The notes: generated by a model not told the origin, from the sequence alone. DNA of 33,844 nucleotides from Acidobacteriaceae bacterium (GCA_030038435.1 JASHOY010000109.1:1-33844); one strand, 5' to 3'. Positions 22,801 to 32,332 are shown, numbered from the stretch's first letter. Numbers and translations are program-made.

Positions 22801-24882
22801 CTACACGTTGACCGGATTTTCAAAGGCTTGTGCGCCGAGGACGTTCATCCCGATGCAGCCTGAGCTCATGATGCTATGCCCCACAGCGCTCAACTGGAGT
22901 GGAGTATGTTTTAGCTTCACGACGGTGATGTCGTCTTCCTGACCGAATTGCTGCGCAATTGCGGCGATGTCATGGGCAGAACGACTGCTGACTGCCTGTG
23001 TTCGCTCAAATCCAAACAACTCGTCATTCGGACCTCTCGCCTCAACAACTCCATCGGATAGGAAGGTAAGACTGTCACCACAATTGATTTCAAACTGCGA
23101 TTCTGAATAAAGAAGATCGGGGAACAAGCCCAGCGGGGGTCCGCCTTCGACTGTCAGTTCCTGGCCATTTTTGTAAGGAGGCAAATGACCTGCGTTGGAA
23201 ATCGTCATCTGACCGTCAGGATTGAGCTTGACGCAAAGACAAGTGATAAAACCGCTATCTTGTCCGTGAAGGACCTCGCGGTTCAACCGGCTGAGAAGTT
23301 CTGGTGGATCCGAGATTTCAGCCGCCAGCGCATGGAGCGCACCAATTGCAAAGGCGCCTGTCATTGCTGCTTTCAACCCCTTGCCGCTGACGTCTCCGAT
23401 CACAACCACGATCGACCCGTCTGCGTGAGGAAGAATCTGATAGAAGTCTCCACCCACTTCCAGGGCGGGAAGATAAGCTGCTTCAAACGTGTAATTCGGG
23501 TGAAATGGGAGAACAGGCGGAACGAGGCGACCCTGGATTTCGCGAGCGGCGGCCAATTCAGCCGCGACTCGAGCCTGCTCGTGACTCACGCGGCTGAAGC
23601 GGAAAAACATCACAACCGCAATGGAGAACAGATACACTGCGGACCCGACGTCGACCAGTTGCAGTCCAATGGGGCCCAACTGGATCGGTTCCACCAGGAA
23701 ATTGAATGCGGGCCAGCTCAGGGTGATCGAAGCCGTTCCAAGATCGAACAGAGCGTTTGAAACAGCGGGAGCGAGGCTGGGGAGAATAAGCCACGCGGCC
23801 TCGGGATTGCCTCGTCGATACCAAAGGAATAGCAGGGCTGATAACAGCAGTCCCACCGGAGCTGTTGCGGCCGCCTCGATCAGCACGTAAGCATCGCTTC
23901 CAAACCAGCCAATCCAGGTAAGAGCTGCAAGCGCCAAAGGCAGAAGAAGAGATATCTCGTAGATTCGCCAGATCCGGCCAATACGCTGGCCGGCAAAATT
24001 GTATGTAAACTCGATTTGAGCGATCACGCATACATAAATTAATGGATCAGCGATCAGGAAGTTCGCAGATAGCGGTACGAGTCCCGTGGCTTGGAGCATG
24101 GCAAGGCCGCCGGAGATCCCACCGAGCAAAAGATATAGCCCGAGAAACATATATTCCTGCTCGGGGCGTTGTATCGTGTAAAGACCGAGGGCACTTAAAC
24201 CCGCAAGGCAAAGCAGGAAGTTGATGCAAATCGAGGGCGCAAGCCCGTAAAGGCGCTGGCTCTTGAGCGCCTGCCTCTCATATTCGATGGCGGTGGGAAG
24301 CCCTACAGTCACGTTCGTGAATTGGGCCAAATGCCAAGCCGCATAGCCAGCTGGGATTCGTGTCCTCAGGGCAATTTCAAAGGAGCCGCTGGAATCGCGT
24401 AAAGGGAAAACCGCCTCTACGGGACGGCCTACCCACAAGCACGGTCGGAGAATCGAACCCGGCATCCGGATTCCGTTAACATACAACTCGTAGGTACCCA
24501 AACCTCCGGAGATTAGCAAACGCAGTTCAGGTTGACCTGGTCCCAAGCTGACGTGATGCCGATACCAATGCCAACCCGGTTGAGAGGGGCCAAGATCCTC
24601 AAGGTCCACAGCATCCCAGGTATCGTCATTGAAGTTCGGGCGAGACCACTCGATCCGGTCACCATTGTGTTCGAGCCACCCCTGATTTAATTCGGTCAGG
24701 CCGGAGTTCCAAGGCATCACATTTGTAGAAGCCCCCAGAGCTGGTGCGCACAAACCAGGCAAGATCATGGCACACGCAAGCGCTTCTCGTTTGCGTCTCA
24801 AGATGCAGACTGAAGCCTGCAACAATAGACGCATCGGGGCAAGACAGAACTGCCGTCGGGGAATATTGGTCTTGAACCGCAT
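22801..24882 (-). CDS. Membrane SpoIIE/RsbU-type PP2C phosphatase with jelly-roll ectodomain
   Basis: A receptor-like Ser/Thr phosphatase of about 693 residues. After a signal or first membrane segment (about 10-48) comes a beta-rich ectodomain (about 55-200) resembling the GH2-type sugar-binding jelly roll (FNDDTWDAVDL, WHWYRHHVSL, TYELYVNGIR). About seven transmembrane helices follow, then a short coiled linker (AAELAAAREIQGRLVP) and a SpoIIE domain with the metal Asp motifs EVGGDFYQIL, GDVSGKGLKAAM and FLSDGVVEARG. Such enzymes dephosphorylate anti-anti-sigma factors. The start is put at the internal ATG 24882 because the ATG at 24948 lacks a ribosome site. It directly follows an ECF sigma gene and no STAS or anti-sigma partner is adjacent. 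Confidence 0.88.
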   Translation of the reverse strand: MRFKTNIPRRQFCLAPMRLLLQASVCILRRKREALACAMILPGLCAPALGASTNVMPWNSGLTELNQGWLEHNGDRIEWSRPNFNDDTWDAVDLEDLGPSQPGWHWYRHHVSLGPGQPELRLLISGGLGTYELYVNGIRMPGSILRPCLWVGRPVEAVFPLRDSSGSFEIALRTRIPAGYAAWHLAQFTNVTVGLPTAIEYERQALKSQRLYGLAPSICINFLLCLAGLSALGLYTIQRPEQEYMFLGLYLLLGGISGGLAMLQATGLVPLSANFLIADPLIYVCVIAQIEFTYNFAGQRIGRIWRIYEISLLLPLALAALTWIGWFGSDAYVLIEAAATAPVGLLLSALLFLWYRRGNPEAAWLILPSLAPAVSNALFDLGTASITLSWPAFNFLVEPIQLGPIGLQLVDVGSAVYLFSIAVVMFFRFSRVSHEQARVAAELAAAREIQGRLVPPVLPFHPNYTFEAAYLPALEVGGDFYQILPHADGSIVVVIGDVSGKGLKAAMTGAFAIGALHALAAEISDPPELLSRLNREVLHGQDSGFITCLCVKLNPDGQMTISNAGHLPPYKNGQELTVEGGPPLGLFPDLLYSESQFEINCGDSLTFLSDGVVEARGPNDELFGFERTQAVSSRSAHDIAAIAQQFGQEDDITVVKLKHTPLQLSAVGHSIMSSGCIGMNVLGAQAFENPVNV

Positions 24883-24979
24883 GGTTTCTATTCTGCCTTC
24901 TTCCGCCGGAAATAGCATTTGTCTGAGATACCCCGCGCACCAGTGCATGCGAGGTCCGGTTTTCCGAAGTCTCTGCCCT

Positions 24980-25600
24980 CTAATGTTTCACATCTCTCAC
25001 GGTCAGAAGTCGTCGACGGGCACGATGCAGGCGAGTCTTGACGGCAACTTCAGAGATGTTCATTGCTCTTCCGATCTGCTTGATGGACCAACCTTGCGTC
25101 ACCCGAATTTGCATTGGCGTTCGCAGCGTCGGATCGAGCCTGTCGATCGCACGCAGTATCCTAGTTCTTTGCTGACGCAAATCGCAGATTTCTTCGGGGC
25201 TGGGCGCAGTGTCCTTAAATTCAAACCAAGAGCCGTCTCCGCGGCCGTCAGTCGGTGCCTCGAACAGTACCTCTGGACGATTACGCCGCCTGCGAAGAAT
25301 CATCAATGCTGAGTTAATCCCGATCCGCGTTAGCCAGGAATAAATACTTGATCTCCCCTCAAACGTGCCGATCCCAAGATATGCCCGCAGAAAAGCATCT
25401 TGCAGCGCATCCTCCGCGTCTTCAGGACTTTTTGTGATGGCAATTATGGTTTTGTAGAGTCGACGGGAGTACATCGCGTAGAGTTCCTCGAATGCATCGG
25501 GCGAACCGACTCGAGCGGCCGATATCAATTCGTCATCTCGCACAAACTCTTCATCCAGGCTTTGCGCGCCGAGTGGAATGGCGTGGTTCAGATCATTCAT
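24980..25600 (-). CDS. ECF-type RNA polymerase sigma factor
   Basis: A sigma-70 family extracytoplasmic-function factor of 206 residues. Region 2 runs over about 35-100 (FEELYAMYSRRLYKTIIAITKSPEDAEDALQDAFLRAY, then SWLTRIGINSALMILRRRR). Region 4 runs over about 150-200, with LRTPMQIRVTQGWSIKQIGRAMNISEVAVKTRLHRARRRL as its helix-turn-helix. The ATG at 25600 has AAGGA nine bases upstream; an earlier ATG at 25621 has none. The linker between regions 2 and 4 is long and acidic. The next gene, 98 bases on, is the SpoIIE phosphatase. No zinc-type anti-sigma gene is present, which is unusual for this class. Confidence 0.93.
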   Translation of the reverse strand: MNDLNHAIPLGAQSLDEEFVRDDELISAARVGSPDAFEELYAMYSRRLYKTIIAITKSPEDAEDALQDAFLRAYLGIGTFEGRSSIYSWLTRIGINSALMILRRRRNRPEVLFEAPTDGRGDGSWFEFKDTAPSPEEICDLRQQRTRILRAIDRLDPTLRTPMQIRVTQGWSIKQIGRAMNISEVAVKTRLHRARRRLLTVRDVKH

Positions 25601-26245
25601 GATGGATTTCCTTCGATTCATCTCAGTTCGGCAAGAATGCGATATTTCTCGACCGCGATCCTGGCGCGAAAGATCCGCGCGATGGATTACCGCCTGAAGG
25701 CCACGATCGAGCTTATCGATACCTGATCCCGATCACTGCATGGGCTTTTTTCGTCTGGTGAACGTCTTGCGGCAACCTGCGACACTCTGGCTTTGTGTCG
25801 TCTGCCACGGATGAAGGGGTCTATGATGCGAGCATCACTACGTGGATTCAAAGGGTGAGCTCGCCCCGGTTGCAATTAACGAATGCAACCGACGTGCCAT
25901 CAAAGATGTGCCCGATTCACACCGCCGCGACCTTGGTTTATGTAGTTCTTCTGCCGACTGTTAAGTCCGTTCGAGCAAATGGTGGATTTGCTTACCGCGT
26001 GTGACGGACCTGCGACTAACACCCGACACTGACGAGGCTCAGACACTACAACCGCCATCAGAAGAATCGGATGAGACCAGCGATGACCATCGGGCAGGCC
26101 GTCATTGAACGACGTCGCATTTGCTCTTTTCATCCGTGCTTTGTCCGCGTTCGCTGTGAGTCTTCTAAGGTCACGACCTGCCTGTTGACTTAAAGTGGTT
26201 CGGGAGGCAGGAGTTAGTATAGCGATGCATTGACTTCGCGTCGAT
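25601..26245. other. Gene-poor stretch upstream of the ECF sigma gene
   Basis: About 640 bases. A minus-strand open frame at 25900-26256 starts inside the stop region of the receiver pseudogene, but its residues are low in structure-forming pattern and match nothing known to me. No RNA gene, terminator with T-run or clear promoter is seen. The ECF promoter should lie within the last 150 bases before 25600, but no convincing pair of boxes was found. Confidence 0.5.
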
Positions 26246-26759
26246 TCACCCGTCATAGTCAGGAGTCTGATCGGGATCTAAGAATACTCTGATGGCTTCC
26301 AGCATGTGGCGGATAGGCATACTTTTGTCGAGGCACCGCGCAAACAAAACGCGATCTTGATATGAAAGCATCTCCACGCAACCCGTGAGCAGAAAAATAG
26401 GAATCTCGCTCCCGACGCCTGCATCCGCAGAAGCAACTCCCGTCCATTCAGCTCTGGCATCTGATAATCGAGAATGGCGAGATCAAAACTGGAGAAGTCG
26501 AAATAGAGAGCTGCCAGTGGGCAATGACAGAGAACAACCGAGTATCCAGTTCCTTCAGAATCTCTCGGCGCACCGTAGTGCCGACAATCTCGTCATCGAC
26601 CATTAGAATGCGCTGTCTGCTGGCCGGCGTCAGCTTTGCACTATGATCGGCACTAAGTCTATCGGCCGGATTACGCTGGGATAGAGTCTCCAGCGTGTTG
26701 TTATCAAGTGTATGGCGTTTCCCGTATTCCACTCCTCCATCCCGGAATCCCTCAGCCAT
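26246..26759 (-). pseudogene. Response-regulator receiver domain with two frameshifts
   Basis: Three frames must be joined to read a whole CheY-like domain. Frame 1 (from ATG 26759) gives RQRILMVDDEIVGTTVRREILKEL, with the acidic pocket. After a frameshift near 26520, frame 2 gives FDLAILDYQMPELNGRELLLRMQ, with the phospho-acceptor Asp. After a second shift near 26410, frame 3 gives IPIFLLTGC (Thr switch), then CLDKSMPIRHMLEAIRVFL (Lys), stopping at 26246. All landmark residues survive, so the damage looks recent or is a sequencing or assembly error. It sits just downstream of the sigma-54 activator, which itself lacks a receiver. Confidence 0.75.
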
Positions 26760-26877
26760 TTCGTTAGCGCCCCTTTCTCTGAACCACCTATTCCCAGACC
26801 AGGTCTTCTTAAGGCTGCAAATGCAGTCGCACTTTCCACGTCAGCGCCTTCCAGCATTGCCCCAATCACAGGTATCA

Positions 26878-27969
26878 TTAATCTCGGCAGGCTGGCCCGA
26901 GAAAAGCGCCACTTTCGAGAGGAGAAGTAGGGCGGATGATCCGAAGCCTGCGCATTTTGTAAAGCAGCGTTGTCCGCTTGATTCCTAGGCGTTCTGCCGC
27001 GCCATTGTGGCCGCCCACCACCCAATTGCTTGTTTCGAGGACATGCAAGATATGGTCCCGCTCCAGTTCTTCCAGACCCGATATCGGCAGATTAGTCCGT
27101 CTGTGAGCGCTGAAGGGTTCCAATTCCTCAATTGGAGCGCGCAATACTGTGTGTGACGAGAGTATTACTGCTCGTTCAATAAGGTTCTGCAGCTCCCGAA
27201 CATTGCCTGGCCATTGGTACTTCGCAAGCGCATCCATCGTTGCTGAAGGTATCTCTTCGATCGTCTTGTTCATCTTTCGTGCGTAGGCCTTGGTGAAATG
27301 CCAGACCAGTTTAGGAATGTCCTCGGCCCTTTGCCGTAACGGGGGAACATAAATCGGGAACACTTTCAGCCTATAATAGAGATCTTCGCGGAAACCGCCT
27401 TGTTTGACCATGGCAGCTAAGTCACGGTGCGTGGCCGCGACGAGGCGAACGTCAACCTTATGCGTGTAGTTTCCGCCAAGACGCTCAAATTCCTGCTCCT
27501 GCAGGACGCGCAGCAGCTTCGCCTGAAGTTCCAGTGGGATGTCGCCAACTTCGTCGAGAAAGAGGGTACCTTTGTTCGCAAGTTCAAATCGCCCCAGTTT
27601 TTGCGCAATCGCGCCCGTGAATGCCCCTTTTTCGTGTCCGAACAGTTCACTCTCAAGAAGTCCAAGCGGGATTGCGGCGCAATTCAATTTCACAAACGCA
27701 CATTGCCTGCGTCCGCTTAGGCGGTGAATGGCGCGTGCAATGAGTTCCTTGCCTGTTCCCGTCTCACCCATGATCACTACATTCGAGTCCGTCGGCGCGA
27801 CGACGGATACCATTTTCAATGCTGCGATGAGAGTTGAACTGTCGCCGACAATTTCTTCGAAGTCGACACGAACTCTGTTTTCAAGATAGGACTCTTCTAT
27901 TGTGTCGCTCTCTATGGATCTCAGATTTATCGCATGCTCTTCGGCGTAGCTTGTCACAGTAGTGGCCAT
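26878..27969 (-). CDS. Sigma-54-dependent transcriptional activator (AAA+ / Fis), no receiver domain
   Basis: An NtrC-family enhancer-binding protein of 363 residues. The AAA+ domain has Walker A GETGTGKE at about 68-75, the sigma-54-contacting GAFTGA at 115-120, Walker B GTLFLDE at about 134-140, sensor VRLVAATHRDL, arginine-finger region FREDLYYRL and QWPGNVRELQNLIERAV. A Fis-type HTH lies at about 315-355 (NGAAERLGIKRTTLLYKMRRL). The first 40 residues hold no receiver, GAF or PAS domain, so it should act constitutively or through a partner, as PspF does. The start at 27969 is set by GAGGAGG nine bases upstream; the frame is open to 28065. It requires RpoN to work. Confidence 0.94.
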   Translation of the reverse strand: MATTVTSYAEEHAINLRSIESDTIEESYLENRVRVDFEEIVGDSSTLIAALKMVSVVAPTDSNVVIMGETGTGKELIARAIHRLSGRRQCAFVKLNCAAIPLGLLESELFGHEKGAFTGAIAQKLGRFELANKGTLFLDEVGDIPLELQAKLLRVLQEQEFERLGGNYTHKVDVRLVAATHRDLAAMVKQGGFREDLYYRLKVFPIYVPPLRQRAEDIPKLVWHFTKAYARKMNKTIEEIPSATMDALAKYQWPGNVRELQNLIERAVILSSHTVLRAPIEELEPFSAHRRTNLPISGLEELERDHILHVLETSNWVVGGHNGAAERLGIKRTTLLYKMRRLRIIRPTSPLESGAFLGPACRD

Positions 27970-27978
27970 GTTTGTTTT

Positions 27979-27985
27979 CCTCCTC
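27979..27985 (-). promoter_or_regulatory. Strong Shine-Dalgarno deciding the sigma-54 activator start
   Basis: GAGGAGG (minus strand) ends nine bases before the ATG at 27969. The longer reading from 28065 has no comparable site, so the shorter protein is preferred. Confidence 0.7.
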
Positions 27986-28208
27986 GATATCATCATGAAG
28001 TGCACGTAATAGCCTCTTTGAAGCTTTCCGATGCCTTTTCTATTAGGATCTAGGTCCTGAATCAATGAGCCGTCTGTTTACCAACAAAATCGCTCTGCAC
28101 TAGGTCTGTTGAAAGGCACACTTACGGATACGGTGAAGTGTGACCGCTGTTCGGAGTAATCCAGGGATCCGACCTTTGAAGAAGCGCTGGCAAAGAGAAC
28201 CAGAGCTT

Positions 28209-28583
28209 TCAACTGACGATATGTTTCCTTCCGAAGAGCTTCGCGTCGATCGAAAATGCTCCGGGCCCGATCATGGCCAACGTCATGCTGAACGAAGCTA
28301 TCAGGAGCGCCGCGGCCAAATCGTCCGGATATATCAGGGCGATCCATATCTCGACAGTGGCAATCAGCATTCCTGCAACCGGAGTCCACAAGCCTAATAA
28401 GAAGAAGACTGCCAGCACGCCTGCGAGTGCTTGCGGGACGATACCTGCCGTATTCTCTGTTGCCTTGAACAGCGCCATCGAGCCGTGAAGCAGAGCGATA
28501 CCTATCACCAGTCTCTGAGCAAGAAGTCCGAAGCCTGCCCAGCCGCCGGCGAACGTCGTAAAGAGGCGCTGCAAGAATGTCAC
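28209..28583 (-). CDS. DoxX-like small membrane protein
   Basis: A 124-residue protein with four hydrophobic helices. The first carries GFGLLAQRLVIGIALLHGSMAL and the rest has the Gly-rich spacing of the DoxX/DUF4870-like membrane family (VPQALAGVLAVFFLLGLWTPVAGML, PDDLAAALLIASFSM). DoxX proteins are linked to thiosulfate- or sulfur-linked quinone oxidation or to redox stress, but the family's role is generally unsettled. The start is a GTG at 28583 with only a weak ribosome site. It lies 76 bases after the NarL-type regulator and 239 before the sigma-54 activator, so it may be the output gene of this signalling pair. Codon pattern supports this frame over the longer overlapping reading at 28078-28599. 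Confidence 0.7.
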   Translation of the reverse strand: MTFLQRLFTTFAGGWAGFGLLAQRLVIGIALLHGSMALFKATENTAGIVPQALAGVLAVFFLLGLWTPVAGMLIATVEIWIALIYPDDLAAALLIASFSMTLAMIGPGAFSIDAKLFGRKHIVS

Positions 28584-28659
28584 CCAGCCAAAGGTACATC
28601 GAATTCTACAGCTCGCGAAACATCAAATGGTCGAGGTCGACGGTCCGACTTTTGGGGGA

Positions 28660-29292
28660 TCAAATCGCAATGAGGCCGCGCTTTAGCCCGATCGTGACGG
28701 CATGTGCACGATCATGTGCGCTAAGCTTGGCCAGGATGTTGGTTACGTGGCTCTTGACTGTAGACTCGCCGATCTTCAGTTGGTCCGCGATCACCTTGTT
28801 GGAATTACCACCAGCAATCAACCTCAAGACTTCAATCTCCCGGAAACTCAGCTCGTCGTCTGCCACGTGCTCCGCGAGTTCGGTGGCGATATCCGGAGGT
28901 ATTCTCTTTCTCCCTGCATGCACCACGCGAATGGTTTCCAGGAGCTCTCGATGCACATGCCCTTTGAGTATGTAGGCCTTCGCGCCAGCCCGAAGCGCGC
29001 GTGCCACATGCACATCACCGGTATACGTAGTAAGTACAATGATGCGCGCTTGCGGGAAGTCATTCAGAATGCGAATGATCGCTTCCATTCCGTTGACACC
29101 GGGGAGCTGAAGGTCCATCAGGGTTACATCGGGACAGTGCAACCGGAACTTCTCATCAGCTTCTTCACCATTCGAGGCCTCCGCAACCAACTTCATGTCA
29201 GGTTCCCCACCCACGAGAGCCGCTATGCCCTTGCGTAGAAGGGGATGATCGTCCACTGCGAGAATGCGAATTATTTCAGGGCCGTATGCCAT
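28660..29292 (-). CDS. NarL/LuxR-family response regulator
   Basis: A 210-residue DNA-binding response regulator. The receiver (about 1-120) has the acidic pair DD at 14-15, phospho-acceptor Asp60 (TLMDLQLPGVNG), the Thr switch (VLTTYTG) and Lys near 109 (YILKGH). The LuxR-type HTH at about 145-205 reads LSFREIEVLRLIAGGNSNKVIADQL and ESTVKSHVTNILAKL. GGGGAGGAAGCA lies directly before the ATG, inside the end of the sensor kinase gene, so the two overlap by 17 bases. That makes the large propeller kinase its cognate partner. The output genes probably include the downstream DoxX-like gene. Confidence 0.95.
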   Translation of the reverse strand: MAYGPEIIRILAVDDHPLLRKGIAALVGGEPDMKLVAEASNGEEADEKFRLHCPDVTLMDLQLPGVNGMEAIIRILNDFPQARIIVLTTYTGDVHVARALRAGAKAYILKGHVHRELLETIRVVHAGRKRIPPDIATELAEHVADDELSFREIEVLRLIAGGNSNKVIADQLKIGESTVKSHVTNILAKLSAHDRAHAVTIGLKRGLIAI

Positions 29293-32200
29293 TGCTTCCT
29301 CCCCGATGGAGCAGCGGGAATCGCCGGCTGCTCATCTGCTTTTCATAGGCCAACGCGGCCGGAACTCTGAGCTCTACTTCCGTGCCGGCCCCTGCTTCGC
29401 TCCAGACTTCCAGATGCGATCCAATACGCTCAGCTCGTTCCCTTATTCCTGGCAAGCCCCAATGTCCGGGGCGTCCATTGACTTCTACATCCTTGAGATC
29501 AATCCCCTTTCCATCGTCTCGGATCCTCAATCGCAATTGATGTTCATCGTAGCGGATTTCGACCTCGATATTGCTGGCAAGCGCGTGATTAAAGGCGTTC
29601 CGAATCACTTCGCTGGCTATCCGATAGGTTTCACATTGGAGCGTTGGGGAAAGCTTCCGTGGCTTGCCCTCAACAATTACACGAAAGCTGGGAAGATTCC
29701 CATCCGCCGCACCCGCCTTTACCGATTCCTGCCCGACAGTCGTGAGCAACTCCGCAAGATCGCGTTGTGCCACTGCCTCCGGCCGCAGGTCGCGGATGGC
29801 ATCACGACCTTCCGCAAGCGCCAGCTCCGCCGCGAGAAGCGCTTCATCCAATGCTTGCATCGCCGAGCCGGTCCTTCGCGGCAGCAGATTACGAGCCGCC
29901 TGAAACTGAAACATCAGGCCATGGAAGCTCTGTAGCAGCGTGTCGTGTAGTTCTCGCGCGATTCGTAAGCGTTCATCTACCCGTTCACTGAATCGCGCTC
30001 TCATTGCTGCCGCATACTGGCGCATGCGCAACAGATAGAAGGCATAACCCAGCAACGCCAGGGCCAGGAAGGCAAACACACGGAACCAGATGGTTTGATA
30101 CCACGCCGGCAAAATCAAAAAACGCAGCGTGGCGCCCTGGCGGTTCCAAACGTCGCTGTTGTTGCAGGCCGTTACCTGAAACTTGTAAGAACCCGGTGCA
30201 AGGTTGGTATAGAACGCCGAACGGCGAGTCCCACCATCCTGCCAGTCCTTGTCGTGTCCTTCAAGTTTGTAACGAAATCGGACGCGCCGCGGCATTACAA
30301 AACTCAGCGCCGTGTAATCAATTTCGATATTCCGAGTGAGTGGAGGAAGGCGAATTGAAGAACTGACCGGAACATCCTTGTGGTCGGCAATCAGCTGCTC
30401 GATATGCACCGGAGGCGCTAACCTGTTGACGTGAAGATGCTCCGGGTCGAGCATCTGAACTTCAGATCCATTCACAAACCAGAGCCGTCCATCTTTTCCG
30501 AGGGAGATAGAAGGCTGAAAATCGAAAAGACCTACCTGGACTCCGTCGTACACGTCCAGCAGAAGAGCGGATACCTTGGCATCGGGATGTTGCATCCAAT
30601 TTCGAAGACTCTTCCGGTCTATCCTGACGATGCCGCACTTCTGAGTCAACCAGAGTGATCCCTGCCTGTCGAAGATCGAGCTGCCATGCGAAGCGCAGGG
30701 CAACCCATTACCCGCTCCAAGCAACTCTGTGTTGTGACCGTCAAACCGCAGTACTCCCTGCCGGATCGAGGCCCAAACTGCGCCCTGGCGGTCGGAAATA
30801 ATATCTGAAATAAAATCGAAATGCATCCCTTGTGGCATCTCAAGGAGTTTCTCAACGCCATTCTGTCTGTGAACAATCGCATTGCCGAGATTCGCCCAGA
30901 CCCCTCCCCGAGGGTCCGCCACTACTCCGCGAATAGATCTCGCCGGATACTCATCTGAGATTACTTCGCCGCGAATGTGCAACAACCTTTTCGTCGGCCC
31001 TTGCTCGGCTGCCCAGACGCTGCCGTCTACGTCTTCCGCCAACTGCGTCACCAGGTCGCTGGCTTTTCCATTCTTGTCCAGAACAGGGCGAAAACGTCCA
31101 TTCTGATAGAGGTATAAACCGTCATCGATTCCCACCCACAGGCGTTCCTTGCGGTCCATCAACAGCGCTGTGACCTGTGCGCCAGGGAAGCCCTGATGCC
31201 TACGGATGGACGAAACCACGCAATCGCGGATCGAATCAAGCCCGCCCACATTCCCAACCCATACGGTTCCCCTTTCTCCGGCATAAACAGATTGTGCATT
31301 GTCAGCAGTAAGCCCTTCTCTTTTGGAAAAGCTAACGACTGGCAAATCGCGGAAACAATCGATTCCGGTAGACGTTGCCACCCACAGGTTATGCTCATGA
31401 TCCTCAAAAAATCCCCTCACAAGGTCGCCGGATAAGCCATCCGTGGTATCAAAGTGTTCTACATCGTTATTGCGAACGCGATAGATCCCGCGGGAGTAGG
31501 TTCCGACCCACAGACTGTTCGTACTATCGATGAAGAGCGAAGATACCTTGAGGGATGCCCCATGGAAGGCGCCAATCGTCACTGGCTGCCACACATTTCT
31601 CTCAAAATGCTGCAGGCCCAACCCATGGCCCGATCCAAAGAATCCTACCCATACCGTCCCATCCTTGCCAGTTGCGAGCGCATCGGCGCTTGCGCGCACA
31701 GATTGCGAAGAGTCGAATGGAAGGAATATCTGCGCGGAGCGGGGTGACCAACGAGTCAACGCACCGTCGCTTCCTATCCACAACCGCCCTGATGGGGCGA
31801 TGGCCAATGCCTGCCCCTGAGCTTCTTCGATGCCAGAGGCTTTTCCGTAACATTGCAGCTTCGAGCCAACAACTTCACAGATGGGGCCCTTTCCGTCGCT
31901 AACGCGGGTCCGAGCTATCCAGATGTGGCCTTCCTCGTCCTCCTGAATCGAGTTAATGTGTCCAGGTGCCTCAGAATAATTGGTGAGCGTTCGGTTTGAC
32001 CAGTGCGCGAGATCCCATGCTGTTCCTATCCACAGGCTGCCGTCTCTTGCAGCGAGCAGCGAGATAACGGTTGCTGTCGGCAGTGCCGGCCCATCTTCAG
32101 GGGGTCTCCAGGGAATGAACCGTACGCCGTCAAATCGCAATAGACCAGCGATTGTACCTATCCAAATGTAGCCATCTTTTGTTTGGGTAATTGCGGAGGG

Positions 32201-32332
32201 CGCGCTGGCGAAGTACCCGTCCCGATTGCGCCACGCTGTGTGGGCATATTGAGAAATGGCCCTCGTCGGATCGAGAGCCTGCGCACTCGTTGCAATCAGA
32301 CTAACCACCGCTGCAATTAAAATTCCCTTCAC
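29276..32332 (-). CDS. Hybrid-type beta-propeller sensor histidine kinase (Reg_prop / Y_Y_Y / HisKA_3)
   Basis: A 1018-residue membrane kinase. A signal peptide (about 1-19) is followed by some 600 residues of repeating propeller blades with motifs such as GYIWIGTIAGLLRFDG, GSLWIGT and NSLWVGTYSRGIYR (two seven-bladed propellers are typical). A Y_Y_Y domain follows (about 660-740: YTALSFVMPRRVRFRYKLEG, then FYTNLAPGSYKFQVTA), one transmembrane helix at about 748-768, then HisKA_3 with His796 (RIARELHDTLLQSFHG) and HATPase with N906-912, DDGKGID near 938 and HWGLPGIRERA near 957. The start is a GTG at 32332 with GAGG eight bases upstream. No receiver is fused; the NarL regulator overlaps its end. 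The periplasmic ligand is unknown, possibly a polysaccharide-derived signal. Confidence 0.95.
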   Translation of the reverse strand: MKGILIAAVVSLIATSAQALDPTRAISQYAHTAWRNRDGYFASAPSAITQTKDGYIWIGTIAGLLRFDGVRFIPWRPPEDGPALPTATVISLLAARDGSLWIGTAWDLAHWSNRTLTNYSEAPGHINSIQEDEEGHIWIARTRVSDGKGPICEVVGSKLQCYGKASGIEEAQGQALAIAPSGRLWIGSDGALTRWSPRSAQIFLPFDSSQSVRASADALATGKDGTVWVGFFGSGHGLGLQHFERNVWQPVTIGAFHGASLKVSSLFIDSTNSLWVGTYSRGIYRVRNNDVEHFDTTDGLSGDLVRGFFEDHEHNLWVATSTGIDCFRDLPVVSFSKREGLTADNAQSVYAGERGTVWVGNVGGLDSIRDCVVSSIRRHQGFPGAQVTALLMDRKERLWVGIDDGLYLYQNGRFRPVLDKNGKASDLVTQLAEDVDGSVWAAEQGPTKRLLHIRGEVISDEYPARSIRGVVADPRGGVWANLGNAIVHRQNGVEKLLEMPQGMHFDFISDIISDRQGAVWASIRQGVLRFDGHNTELLGAGNGLPCASHGSSIFDRQGSLWLTQKCGIVRIDRKSLRNWMQHPDAKVSALLLDVYDGVQVGLFDFQPSISLGKDGRLWFVNGSEVQMLDPEHLHVNRLAPPVHIEQLIADHKDVPVSSSIRLPPLTRNIEIDYTALSFVMPRRVRFRYKLEGHDKDWQDGGTRRSAFYTNLAPGSYKFQVTACNNSDVWNRQGATLRFLILPAWYQTIWFRVFAFLALALLGYAFYLLRMRQYAAAMRARFSERVDERLRIARELHDTLLQSFHGLMFQFQAARNLLPRRTGSAMQALDEALLAAELALAEGRDAIRDLRPEAVAQRDLAELLTTVGQESVKAGAADGNLPSFRVIVEGKPRKLSPTLQCETYRIASEVIRNAFNHALASNIEVEIRYDEHQLRLRIRDDGKGIDLKDVEVNGRPGHWGLPGIRERAERIGSHLEVWSEAGAGTEVELRVPAALAYEKQMSSRRFPLLHRGGSNGIRP

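Noticed and set aside
25900..26256. 118-codon minus-strand open frame after the receiver pseudogene
   Set aside because: It starts inside the pseudogene's stop region, its residue pattern lacks structure-like spacing, and no family is recognised.
28078..28599. 173-codon frame over the DoxX-like gene
   Set aside because: It is Arg/Ser/Asp-rich and not membrane-like; the overlapping 124-residue frame has four clear hydrophobic helices.
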